This document shows, in pieces, positions 1 to 5,023 of a stretch of 5,023 nucleotides of DNA. The translations under genes and the position numbers were made by a program. This DNA comes from an archaeon (GTDB taxonomy: Archaea; Thermoproteota; Nitrososphaeria; Nitrososphaerales; Nitrosopumilaceae). Below the pieces are notes generated by a model. That model worked only from the letters and a program-made list of their open reading frames with translations, had not been told where the DNA came from and made no database searches. The stretch's first letter is position 1. Each line of letters opens with the position of its first letter. Where the stretch lies: NCBI GenBank assembly GCA_021824845.1, contig JAKAJY010000147.1, positions 1 to 5,023 on the forward strand. The letters run 5' to 3'.

Positions 1-487
1 AGTCTGTGCTCTTATCTATTGTTACAATTCCCTTTGGCGATGCCTTGCTGATTTTAAAATCCATTGGATTTCCCAGAATCATAACTGAAATTTCATCTCC
101 CTGCACAAACGGCAGGCCTTTTAGTCTGTTTTTCACAAAATCTGTAAATTCCTTGTCAACTGTTACAACGTCTGATACTGGAACCAACACAATTGATTTT
201 GCGGCCTTGGCAGATGCCTTTTTAATTTTAACAATATCGTTTAGTGCGCTACCGATGTTTTTTCTTGTTTGACCGTCCACCCGCACCATGTCTGGGAATT
301 TGTCATCCTCATCTGTTGGCCATGCAACTGCACAGCTGGATCTTTTGCCTGTAATTTCTATAATGTCACCAGGGTTTGCTTTGAGAAAATCCATTGCGTC
401 TGGGCCGATTCTTGCACGCTTTTTGCCAACGTCTCTCTGCTTTGCCTCTCCTACTCGCATTTGTAGAGGTTCATCTTTTTTAGCCAC
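1..487 (-). CDS. cdc48: CDC48/VCP-type AAA ATPase, N-terminal part (truncated at window edge)
   Basis: Seen: 162 codons are open to the left edge. The product begins MAKKDEPLQMRVGEAKQRDV and contains RIGPDAMDFLKANPGDIIEI (about 26-45), RKNIGSALNDIVKI (about 75-88) and a second subdomain from about residue 98 (SIVLVPVSDVV, then FVKNRLKGLPFVQGDEI). Known: this matches the CDC48 N domain, a double-psi beta-barrel followed by the CDC48_2 subdomain, which binds substrates and adaptors ahead of the two AAA modules. The full protein would be a cytosolic hexameric unfoldase feeding unfolded proteins to degradation or disassembly; its Walker motifs lie outside the window. Start: GTG at 487 is chosen because it sits 6 nt after the EF-1 beta stop and has GTGATCC, complementary to the 16S rRNA tail, just upstream. 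The ATG at codon 10 would cut into the first strand. Tight spacing implies co-transcription and coupled translation with EF-1 beta. Confidence 0.93.
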   Translation of the reverse strand, partial: MAKKDEPLQMRVGEAKQRDVGKKRARIGPDAMDFLKANPGDIIEITGKRSSCAVAWPTDEDDKFPDMVRVDGQTRKNIGSALNDIVKIKKASAKAAKSIVLVPVSDVVTVDKEFTDFVKNRLKGLPFVQGDEISVMILGNPMDFKISKASPKGIVTIDKSTD

Positions 488-490
488 TAG

Positions 491-497
491 GGATCAC
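491..497 (-). promoter_or_regulatory. Shine-Dalgarno for cdc48, overlapping the EF-1 beta stop codon
   Basis: On the minus strand the heptamer GTGATCC lies 3 nt before the GTG start at 487 and contains the TGA stop of the EF-1 beta gene. It is complementary to the conserved archaeal 16S rRNA 3' tail (GGATCACCTCC). With that alignment the start codon falls at a normal distance from where the GGAGG core would be. It supports the GTG start and suggests ribosomes finishing EF-1 beta reinitiate on cdc48. The pairing is inferred, since the 16S gene of this organism is not in the window. Confidence 0.6.
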
Positions 498-775
498 TTC
501 ACATCAACTGACTTGCGACTCATGTTGAGGACCTCAAACTCGCTTACTCCCTCAACTGATCTGACAGTGCTTTCTAGCATGTCCATTTGTCCTTCCTTGT
601 CATCCAAATCAAACTCTGCCTTTAGAAAGAATAGACCAAATGCTAAAGGCTCTTTGGTGTATTTTCCCATGGTGATTCCACCTGAGAGTTTTTCCTGAAT
701 GTTTGCTGCCAGCTCGTCCAAATTGATCTCAGTTCCATCTGGGAGGATCTTTGTTATCAATAGTAGTCTAGCCAT
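494..775 (-). CDS. ef1b: Translation elongation factor 1-beta (aEF-1B)
   Basis: The product is 93 aa, close to the roughly 90 aa usual for archaeal EF-1 beta, which corresponds to the C-terminal exchange domain of eukaryotic EF-1 beta. Known role: it exchanges GDP for GTP on EF-1 alpha so that the factor can again carry aminoacyl-tRNA to the ribosome; it is cytosolic. Seen: [19 protein letters not shown] (about 4-22) forms the first strand and helix. The family-typical [21 protein letters not shown] stretch (about 42-62) is followed by [15 protein letters not shown] (about 73-87), giving the alpha/beta ferredoxin-like pattern. The ATG at 775 lies 3 nt after the zinc-ribbon stop, with no convincing Shine-Dalgarno, so translation probably depends on reinitiation. 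It is the middle gene of a three-gene cluster with the zinc-ribbon protein upstream and cdc48 downstream. Nothing is missing or unusual in it. Confidence 0.96.
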   Translation of the reverse strand: MARLLLITKILPDGTEINLDELAANIQEKLSGGITMGKYTKEPLAFGLFFLKAEFDLDDKEGQMDMLESTVRSVEGVSEFEVLNMSRKSVDVK

Positions 776-778
776 GTT

Positions 779-958
779 TTATGGTCCTGAAAACTTGCAA
801 GATGGGCATGTGTATGTTCTTGCTGCTTCTCTGCAACTTTGACATCTCCACACCAAAACTGCACCGCATTCTGGGCACATGAACTTGACACACTTGTCGT
901 TTGGCATGATGTGCTTGTTGCAACAACTGCATACTGGAAGGGTCAGTGATGTTGACAT
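779..958 (-). CDS. Small double zinc-ribbon protein (four CxxC knuckles, HVO_2753-like)
   Basis: The product is 59 aa: MSTSLTLPVCSCCNKHIMPN at the start and TYTCPSCKFSGP at the end. Four CxxC knuckles are visible at C10/C13, C28/C31 (CPECG), C39/C42 and C51/C54, enough for two zinc sites. Length, knuckle spacing, the VWRC stretch before the third knuckle and the C-terminal SGP fit the widespread archaeal zinc-ribbon family often labelled zinc-ribbon RNA-binding protein. HVO_2753 of Haloferax is the member I recall, and it has the same size. The biochemical role is not established; RNA or ribosome association is an inference from the name and from its place directly before EF-1 beta (3-nt gap). 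It carries two cysteines beyond the eight ligands (C12 and C23). The ATG at 958 is placed about 27 nt from the centre of a TATA box, implying a leaderless or near-leaderless message. This gene would be the first of its operon. Confidence 0.92.
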   Translation of the reverse strand: MSTSLTLPVCSCCNKHIMPNDKCVKFMCPECGAVLVWRCQSCREAARTYTCPSCKFSGP

Positions 959-981
959 GTAGCTGTCTTTTTTAGCAGTCC

Positions 982-989
982 ATTTATAG
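982..989 (-). promoter_or_regulatory. TATA box for the zinc-ribbon/EF-1 beta/cdc48 operon
   Basis: The minus strand reads GCTATAAATGG here, with CTATAAAT as the TATA element. Its centre is about 27 nt upstream of the zinc-ribbon ATG, the distance at which archaeal RNA polymerase starts, so transcription should begin at or within a few bases of the start codon. No Shine-Dalgarno precedes that ATG, which agrees with a leaderless transcript. It lies in the 51-bp gap after the reductase, so the cluster need not depend on read-through. Confidence 0.6.
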
Positions 990-1009
990 CTTACCTATAA
1001 TGTTTTGAG

Positions 1010-2146
1010 CTAATTGAGAAGCTTTCGGATTTCTCCGCCAAAGATGGTCTGCGCAATTTTGAGTGAGCCCTTGAGGCCAAGCATTTTCACAATTGCGGTT
1101 GTGTGAAAATCAAAGTCGTCATTGTTTGATATGTCTGAAATCATCTCTGGCGTGATTGCAGAAAATATCTTGTCTATTGTAGTGTTATCCAGTCTTTCAA
1201 GCATCTTTCTTGCAAAGAGTTGTTTTTCAAATTCCTTGCCGAATTTTTGACTCCAAGACTTTTGGTATGATTTTAGATCATTCGTATTTTTTGATTCCAG
1301 ATATGATGAGATTGCTTTTCCCGCCAACACTCCTCCAACTCCACACGAATAAATTCCACCGGCAGTGGTTGGCTTTGATTGGCCTGCGGCATCGCCAACA
1401 ATCACCGTATTTCCAGCAACGAACTCATCGATTGGGCCATTGACCCAGATTGGGGCAAAGACTTTGCGGATTGTAGAGTGCTTGCCCCTTGATTCCAGAA
1501 ATTTTTCCATTGTCTGTATGGCGTTGATTCCTCTTCCTGCAACGCCGACCTTTCCTATTCCGTTTGCAGCCGGGATAACCCATGAGAAAAACCCAGGATA
1601 TTTTTCCGAATCAAAGTATACCTCCACTAGTCCCTTTTGAATCCAGTCTGCATAGATCTCGTATTGTGCTGACTGGAGTGTACCGGTACGATCTTTTTGT
1701 ATTATTGAGGATACGCCTCTTGCATCAACTAGTATCTTGTAATCAAATGTGCCTGCACTTGTTACTGCCTGGTTTTGTTTTGTCTCCTTTAATGATGTCT
1801 TTACCCTGATTTCGGCCCCGTTTTTCTGAGCCTGGTGAGCTATCTGCTTGTCTAACTCTCTTCTGTTAATCACGATGACGTTTTGCTTTTTTGCATTGAT
1901 GTCAAGCATGGTGCCTGAGGGCGCGCAAAGTTGCGCCTTTTGGATTTGTGAATCAATGGTTTTAGTGGATGGAATTATCCCCAGATCCCCAAGCCCTGAT
2001 GCAGACACCAATCCACCGCAGTGCTCAGGAGTTCCTACCTCAAAGTCCTCCTCGATTACCAAAACCGAGTGGCCTGCCTTTGCCACCTCTCTTGCACAAA
2101 ACAGGCCAGCGACGCTTCCACCTGCTATTACCACATCGTATGACAT
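1010..2146 (-). CDS. Geranylgeranyl reductase-family FAD-dependent oxidoreductase
   Basis: The product is 378 aa, near the family norm of about 400. Seen: an N-terminal dinucleotide-binding fold (DVVIAGGSVAGLFCARE, residues 4-20, with the acidic E32/E33 at the end of strand 2), EHCGGLVS (41-48) at the substrate/FAD cysteine-glycine motif, DARG (141-144), FFSWVIPA (186-193) followed by GKVGVAGRG, and the second FAD motif GDAAGQSKPTTAGGI (251-265). Known: the family saturates geranylgeranyl chains of archaeal membrane lipids, and relatives reduce menaquinone side chains or chlorophyll precursors. The order of motifs places this protein in the archaeal group, but the exact substrate cannot be read from sequence. 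It is cytosolic or membrane-peripheral with no transmembrane segment. ATG at 2146 is preferred because it puts the FAD strand at residue 4; a TTG 18 codons upstream (2200) would add a basic, non-homologous-looking extension across the promoter region. It is divergent from pth2. Confidence 0.93.
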   Translation of the reverse strand: MSYDVVIAGGSVAGLFCAREVAKAGHSVLVIEEDFEVGTPEHCGGLVSASGLGDLGIIPSTKTIDSQIQKAQLCAPSGTMLDINAKKQNVIVINRRELDKQIAHQAQKNGAEIRVKTSLKETKQNQAVTSAGTFDYKILVDARGVSSIIQKDRTGTLQSAQYEIYADWIQKGLVEVYFDSEKYPGFFSWVIPAANGIGKVGVAGRGINAIQTMEKFLESRGKHSTIRKVFAPIWVNGPIDEFVAGNTVIVGDAAGQSKPTTAGGIYSCGVGGVLAGKAISSYLESKNTNDLKSYQKSWSQKFGKEFEKQLFARKMLERLDNTTIDKIFSAITPEMISDISNNDDFDFHTTAIVKMLGLKGSLKIAQTIFGGEIRKLLN

Positions 2147-2232
2147 TTTGCTGTGTTTGAATCGTGATGACTTTAATTCATTTCGAATGACTCTGTACAA
2201 AGTTTTTCAATATGATATACAGGGATTAGTTG
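2147..2232. promoter_or_regulatory. Divergent promoter region between the reductase gene and pth2
   Basis: This 86-bp AT-rich gap must hold the promoters of both divergent genes. On the minus strand AATTAAAG (2172-2179) is centred about 29 nt before the reductase ATG and is the best TATA candidate for it, giving a very short or absent leader. For pth2 no clean TATA lies at the leaderless distance. The AT-rich run TTTTTCAATATGATATA (2203-2219) is a weak candidate. The same 2172-2180 element read rightward would instead give a leader of about 30 nt. An imperfect inverted repeat TCATT-TCG-AATGA (2178-2190) sits near the middle. Confidence 0.45.
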
Positions 2233-2583
2233 ATGGGACTAAAACAGGTAATCATCGTAAGGGCGGATCTTGGAATGGGAAAAGGAAAGATTGCAGCTCA
2301 GGTGGGACACGCATGTGTTCTTGGAGCTGAAAATGTCCGCAAATCAAAACCGGAATGGTTCTCAAAGTGGTGGGCGGGCCAGGCAAAAATAGTCCTCAAA
2401 GTAAATTCCGAAACAGAGCTAGAAAAAATAAAATACAATGCAATAGAGATGGGTCTTCCATGGGCCGAGGTTACTGATGCAGGCCACACCCAGATTGCGC
2501 CAGGCACATTTACTTGCCTCTCAATTGGACCTGCCCCAGAAGAGCAAATCGACAAAATAACAAGCGAGCTAAAACTACTCTAA
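2233..2583 (+). CDS. pth2: Peptidyl-tRNA hydrolase, archaeal/eukaryotic type (Pth2)
   Basis: The product is 116 aa, the standard length for archaeal Pth2. Known role: it cleaves the ester bond between a prematurely released peptide and its tRNA, returning the tRNA to the pool; it is cytosolic. Seen: KQVIIVRADLGMGKGKIAAQ (4-23) followed by VGHA, the family signature with its conserved lysine and glutamine; KWWAGQAKIVLKV (45-57); and GLPWAEVTDAGHTQIAPGT (74-92), which carries the conserved Asp82, Thr86 and Thr92. The product ends IGPAPEEQIDKITSELKLL, also typical. No residue expected for activity appears to be lost. ATG at 2233 is chosen over the adjacent TTG at 2230 because it fits family N-termini. 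It heads a rightward gene set, 40 nt before the secreted propeller gene, with truD beyond. From memory, pth2 and truD are neighbours in a number of archaea, which would make the propeller gene the unusual member. Confidence 0.97.
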   Translation: MGLKQVIIVRADLGMGKGKIAAQVGHACVLGAENVRKSKPEWFSKWWAGQAKIVLKVNSETELEKIKYNAIEMGLPWAEVTDAGHTQIAPGTFTCLSIGPAPEEQIDKITSELKLL

Positions 2584-2593
2584 ACCCAGAATA

Positions 2594-2601
2594 GATATAA
2601 T
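2594..2601 (+). promoter_or_regulatory. TATA box for the secreted propeller gene
   Basis: GATATAAT lies in the 40-bp gap after pth2, centred about 26 nt before the GTG at 2624. That spacing predicts transcription starting at the start codon itself. No Shine-Dalgarno precedes the GTG, in keeping with a leaderless message. This would give the propeller gene, and truD behind it, a promoter separate from pth2. Confidence 0.5.
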
Positions 2602-2623
2602 GCGGTAAGCAAAGTCAGCACTT

Positions 2624-4192
2624 GTGAGAAAGAAGAACATAAAGGGTTTGATTGTTGCCGCATTTTTTGGAATTATTCTATTAACATCGACTTTGGCCCT
2701 GGCACTAAACTCTGGTTCCGCCCCGCAAGACCCGATGACAAAATCCACTATTACTGGCACGCCGGCAGACAACTTTCCAGATCTGGAGAGGCCCAAGTTC
2801 TGTGGGACAAGTGAGCCAAAATCCACTGCATACGTAACCGAATTTAGAATCCCAACTGACTGCACACAACCACTGGCAATTACCACGGATGATTTAGGCA
2901 TGGTGTATTTTGTTCAAACCAACACCGGTAAGGTGGCAAAATTCGATCCTACTACGGAATACTTTGTGGAATATCCAAATCCTGATTGGCCTGCAACTGG
3001 ACGAACAATGAGCTGGGGAATTGATTATTCCTATGATGGAAACATATGGTATACTGATGACATGTTTAACTCACTTTGGAAATTCTCAACATCTGATGGA
3101 ACATACGAACGAATAGGATTCCCAACCAAGGAGGACTCATTACCTCAAAAGATTCGAGCATTGGGAAACCAGCTAATCATTAATGATTTTTATGAGAGCA
3201 AGATCAGCCTTTACGACACCACTCAAACTGCCGAGGACAAGACCTACACAAACATCCCATCGCCCCTGCCTGGCTCTTTTGTTGGAGGGTTTGATGTTGA
3301 TCACAACGGAAACATTTGGTATACCAACTGGTTACTCAGACAGGGAGGGGCACTAGTCAAGTTTGATAATGCAAAATTCAACGAGTTCGTCCAATCAAAT
3401 ACAGGCCGAAATGTCACCGTACTGGAATTCTCACAAGCGTACAATCTACCACCAGCAATTGGCGCACCAAACGGGCTGAGCGTTGATAAAAATGGAAACA
3501 TTTGGCTTGCAGACACTGCTAGCAGTGCGTTTTACCGATTTATGGAATCTGACGAGTCCTTTACCAAATATGTCACATCCGATGCTCCAAAATCCACATA
3601 CGGCAATGCAACAGGCATTATCAAAACCCCAGTAAGCCAGCCATACTGGACGCAAATAGAAGGCGATAAACTATACCTCAATGAGCAGGCGGCAAACTCG
3701 CTTGCAGTATTTGACATTGAACAAGAGACTTTACTGGAATATCACATCCCATCCAAGAACCCACACTGGGCAGATTGTGCTGATTTACAGAACTGCGGAA
3801 TTGCACAGGTCTTTGGATTCAAGGCAACACAGGATACGATCTGGTTCACAGAGTGGGTAGAGAACAAAATAGGTAAAGTCGATTTGGCAACGCCGCTTTC
3901 CACCACGTTGATGGTATCTCAAAAACAGCTAAGCATTCCGCGCGGACAGGCCTCATCAATGGAAATAACAGTCAACACCAATACCAGCACCGAGATTCTA
4001 TCCAAGGCCACATCAGAGTTCTCAGACATTATGGTGAACATTCCAACAAGACATATCTCTGATTCGCAATCAATTCCTGTATCTATTGTTACTTCCCAGT
4101 CCGCCTTGCCTGGAACATACAAGGTCCTACTTTCTGCAAGAACTGCTGATCTTACGGTATCAGAGTTTGTCACTGTTACCATAACACAGTGA
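2624..4192 (+). CDS. Secreted seven-bladed beta-propeller protein, Vgb/streptogramin-lyase-like, with C-terminal beta domain
   Basis: The product is 522 aa and exported. Residues 1-28 form a Sec-type signal peptide: basic MRKKNIKG, a hydrophobic stretch to about residue 26, and a likely cut after ALA or nearby. There is no lipobox cysteine, no twin arginine and no C-terminal membrane anchor. Residues about 72-428 hold seven repeats whose core strands are MVYFVQ (93), NIWYTD (140), QLIIND (183), NIWYTN (230), NIWLAD (292), KLYLNE (349) and TIWFTE (405). This makes a seven-bladed propeller; the last blade (TIWFTEWVENKIGKVDL) is very close to the Vgb blade consensus. Residues about 430-522 look like an immunoglobulin-type beta-sandwich. 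Cysteines are few (C60, C80, C385, C391) and could pair as disulfides. Function is unknown: homologues are often labelled virginiamycin B lyase, but the fold alone does not support that, since related propellers serve in binding and in other enzymes. GTG is chosen because it opens the signal peptide and sits at the leaderless distance from a TATA box. It overlaps truD by 4 nt. Confidence 0.88.
   Translation: MRKKNIKGLIVAAFFGIILLTSTLALALNSGSAPQDPMTKSTITGTPADNFPDLERPKFCGTSEPKSTAYVTEFRIPTDCTQPLAITTDDLGMVYFVQTNTGKVAKFDPTTEYFVEYPNPDWPATGRTMSWGIDYSYDGNIWYTDDMFNSLWKFSTSDGTYERIGFPTKEDSLPQKIRALGNQLIINDFYESKISLYDTTQTAEDKTYTNIPSPLPGSFVGGFDVDHNGNIWYTNWLLRQGGALVKFDNAKFNEFVQSNTGRNVTVLEFSQAYNLPPAIGAPNGLSVDKNGNIWLADTASSAFYRFMESDESFTKYVTSDAPKSTYGNATGIIKTPVSQPYWTQIEGDKLYLNEQAANSLAVFDIEQETLLEYHIPSKNPHWADCADLQNCGIAQVFGFKATQDTIWFTEWVENKIGKVDLATPLSTTLMVSQKQLSIPRGQASSMEITVNTNTSTEILSKATSEFSDIMVNIPTRHISDSQSIPVSIVTSQSALPGTYKVLLSARTADLTVSEFVTVTITQ
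2837..3907 (+). repeat. Seven propeller-blade repeats within the secreted protein gene
   Basis: The blades recur about every 43-62 codons. Three keep similarity at DNA level in the strand encoding GNIW: GGAAACATATGG at 3038, GGAAACATTTGG at 3308 and GGAAACATTTGG at 3494. Blades 3 and 6 are the most diverged, having lost the GNIW core (QLIIND and KLYLNE). These are internal duplications of a coding unit, not a mobile or tandem DNA repeat. Confidence 0.8.
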
Positions 4193-5023
4193 TCCCAAAA
4201 ATAGACTCAGACATTGGCATATTATCATACACTACAAATTTTGCAGGCTGTGGTGGACGGATTCGCACAAAGTTTGAGGACTTTGTAGTCTCTGAGATTC
4301 TAAACAAGAAAATCCTTACCTCTCTGTCCTCTGATGGTTATGCGGTATATCGACTAAAGAAAACTGGAATCGACACAAACCATGCATTGGAGTTGATATT
4401 CAAAAGGACTGGCGTGCACCTAAAAGCACTAGGTCTCAAGGATGCGTCTGCAGTAACGGAACAATATGTCTGCTCCATGGCACAAAACAAGCTATTACCG
4501 AATTACTCTGATGAAAAAATATCGCTGGAAAAAATTGGATTTGCAAAAAAGCCGCTTACTGGCAAAGACATGGTTGGGAATTGTTTTACAATACGAATCG
4601 ATGGTGCAAACAAAACCCTGGCAGATTTTGCAGAGCATGATAAAATTCTGAATTTCTATGGCTATCAAAGATTTGGCTCAAAGAGGCCGGTAACCCACCT
4701 GATCGGCAAAGCAATCATTCAGAAAAGATTTGCAGATGCAGTGAATCTACTGTTGTCCTTTACATCTCCGTATGATTCAGATCAAAATACCAAACTACGA
4801 CAAGAGCTGGCAGACTCACAAAGCTATTCCAAGGTTTTGCCTATGGTGCCGCCCAAGATGGACCTTGAGAGAACCATACTGGAGCAAATGATATCACACG
4901 GTGATCCAAAATTAGCACTACACAGGCTACCTATTGGGATTAGACGACTCTATATTGAGGCGTACCAGTCATTTTTGTTCAATCGTACCCTGAGTGAGGC
5001 ATACCAGTATGGGGAGGACTTGT
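4189..5023 (+). CDS. truD: tRNA pseudouridine synthase TruD, N-terminal part (truncated at window edge)
   Basis: 278 codons are open to the right edge. Known: TruD converts uridine 13 of tRNA (and, in eukaryotic Pus7, other sites) to pseudouridine; it is cytosolic and needs no cofactor. Seen: GGRIRTKFEDFVVSEI (22-37) is the usual N-terminal strand leading into the fold; GLKDASAVTEQ (82-92) is the catalytic motif with Asp85 as nucleophile; NFYGYQRFGSKRPVTHLIG (155-173) is the TruD signature; and IEAYQSFLFNRTLSEA (256-271) is the helix before the TRUD insertion domain, which starts near the edge. No key residue is missing. Start: GTG at 4189 overlaps the propeller stop as GTGA, and the sequence that follows (IPKIDSDIGI) fits archaeal TruD N-termini as I know them. 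No Shine-Dalgarno precedes it, so translation is probably coupled to the gene upstream. Confidence 0.96.
   Translation, partial: MIPKIDSDIGILSYTTNFAGCGGRIRTKFEDFVVSEILNKKILTSLSSDGYAVYRLKKTGIDTNHALELIFKRTGVHLKALGLKDASAVTEQYVCSMAQNKLLPNYSDEKISLEKIGFAKKPLTGKDMVGNCFTIRIDGANKTLADFAEHDKILNFYGYQRFGSKRPVTHLIGKAIIQKRFADAVNLLLSFTSPYDSDQNTKLRQELADSQSYSKVLPMVPPKMDLERTILEQMISHGDPKLALHRLPIGIRRLYIEAYQSFLFNRTLSEAYQYGEDL

Noticed and set aside
288..698. 136-codon plus-strand open frame across the cdc48 and EF-1 beta genes
   Set aside because: It is antisense to two well-recognised genes, resembles no protein family, and has no promoter or Shine-Dalgarno.
2147..2200. N-terminal extension of the reductase from a TTG at 2200
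   Set aside because: The 18 added residues precede the FAD-binding strand, which normally begins within a few residues of the start, and the extension would run over the likely TATA element.
2211..2219. TATGATATA as the pth2 TATA box
   Set aside because: Its centre is only 18 nt before the pth2 ATG, so transcription would begin inside the gene and lose the first strand. It is kept only as part of a weak AT-rich candidate.
1848..2330. 160-codon plus-strand open frame spanning the reductase N-terminus, the divergent promoter and the pth2 start
   Set aside because: It overlaps confident genes on both sides, and its composition is that of reverse-complemented coding sequence.
2575..2901. 108-codon minus-strand open frame opposite the propeller gene N-terminus
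   Set aside because: It is antisense to the signal peptide and first blade. Its hydrophobic look comes from the complementary strand.
4466..4651. 61-codon plus-strand open frame inside truD
   Set aside because: It is an out-of-frame shadow. The TruD frame is intact through this stretch with its signature motifs.
1..5023. A mobile element, CRISPR array, tRNA/rRNA gene, toxin-antitoxin pair or defence system
   Set aside because: No terminal repeats, spaced repeats, transposase or nuclease motifs, or tRNA-like cloverleaf were seen. Recognisable genes account for nearly all of the sequence.

Overview
The window reads as a stretch of archaeal chromosome. The gene set (archaeal EF-1 beta, Pth2-type peptidyl-tRNA hydrolase, CDC48-type AAA ATPase, archaeal TruD, a geranylgeranyl reductase-family flavoprotein and a small four-CxxC zinc-ribbon protein), together with TATA-box promoters placed for leaderless transcripts, is typical of ammonia-oxidising Nitrososphaerota (Thaumarchaeota). 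The moderate GC content by eye would fit a Nitrosotenuis- or Nitrosarchaeum-like member better than the AT-rich marine Nitrosopumilus. That placement is inferred from protein style, not from a database search.

Layout: seven genes fill almost all of the sequence in two divergent groups that meet in an 86-bp intergenic region (2147-2232). Leftward on the minus strand are a geranylgeranyl reductase-family FAD protein (1010-2146), then a compact cluster of a zinc-ribbon protein (779-958), EF-1 beta (494-775) and the N-terminal part of CDC48 (1-487, running off the left edge). Gaps inside that cluster are 3 and 6 nt, and it has its own TATA box in the 51-bp gap behind the reductase. Rightward on the plus strand are pth2 (2233-2583), a secreted seven-bladed beta-propeller protein of the Vgb/streptogramin-lyase-like superfamily (2624-4192), and truD (4189 to the right edge, 3' truncated), which overlaps the propeller gene by 4 nt.

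Functionally, most genes serve translation and proteostasis. The minus-strand cluster pairs guanine-nucleotide exchange for EF-1 alpha and a ribosome/RNA-associated zinc-ribbon candidate with the CDC48 unfoldase. The plus strand pairs recycling of peptidyl-tRNA with tRNA pseudouridylation. Two genes stand apart: the reductase (isoprenoid/membrane lipid saturation) and the exported propeller protein, which sits between two tRNA genes and is translationally joined to truD. I see no mobile element, CRISPR array, RNA gene or clearly new system. The propeller gene and its placement are the most unusual content.
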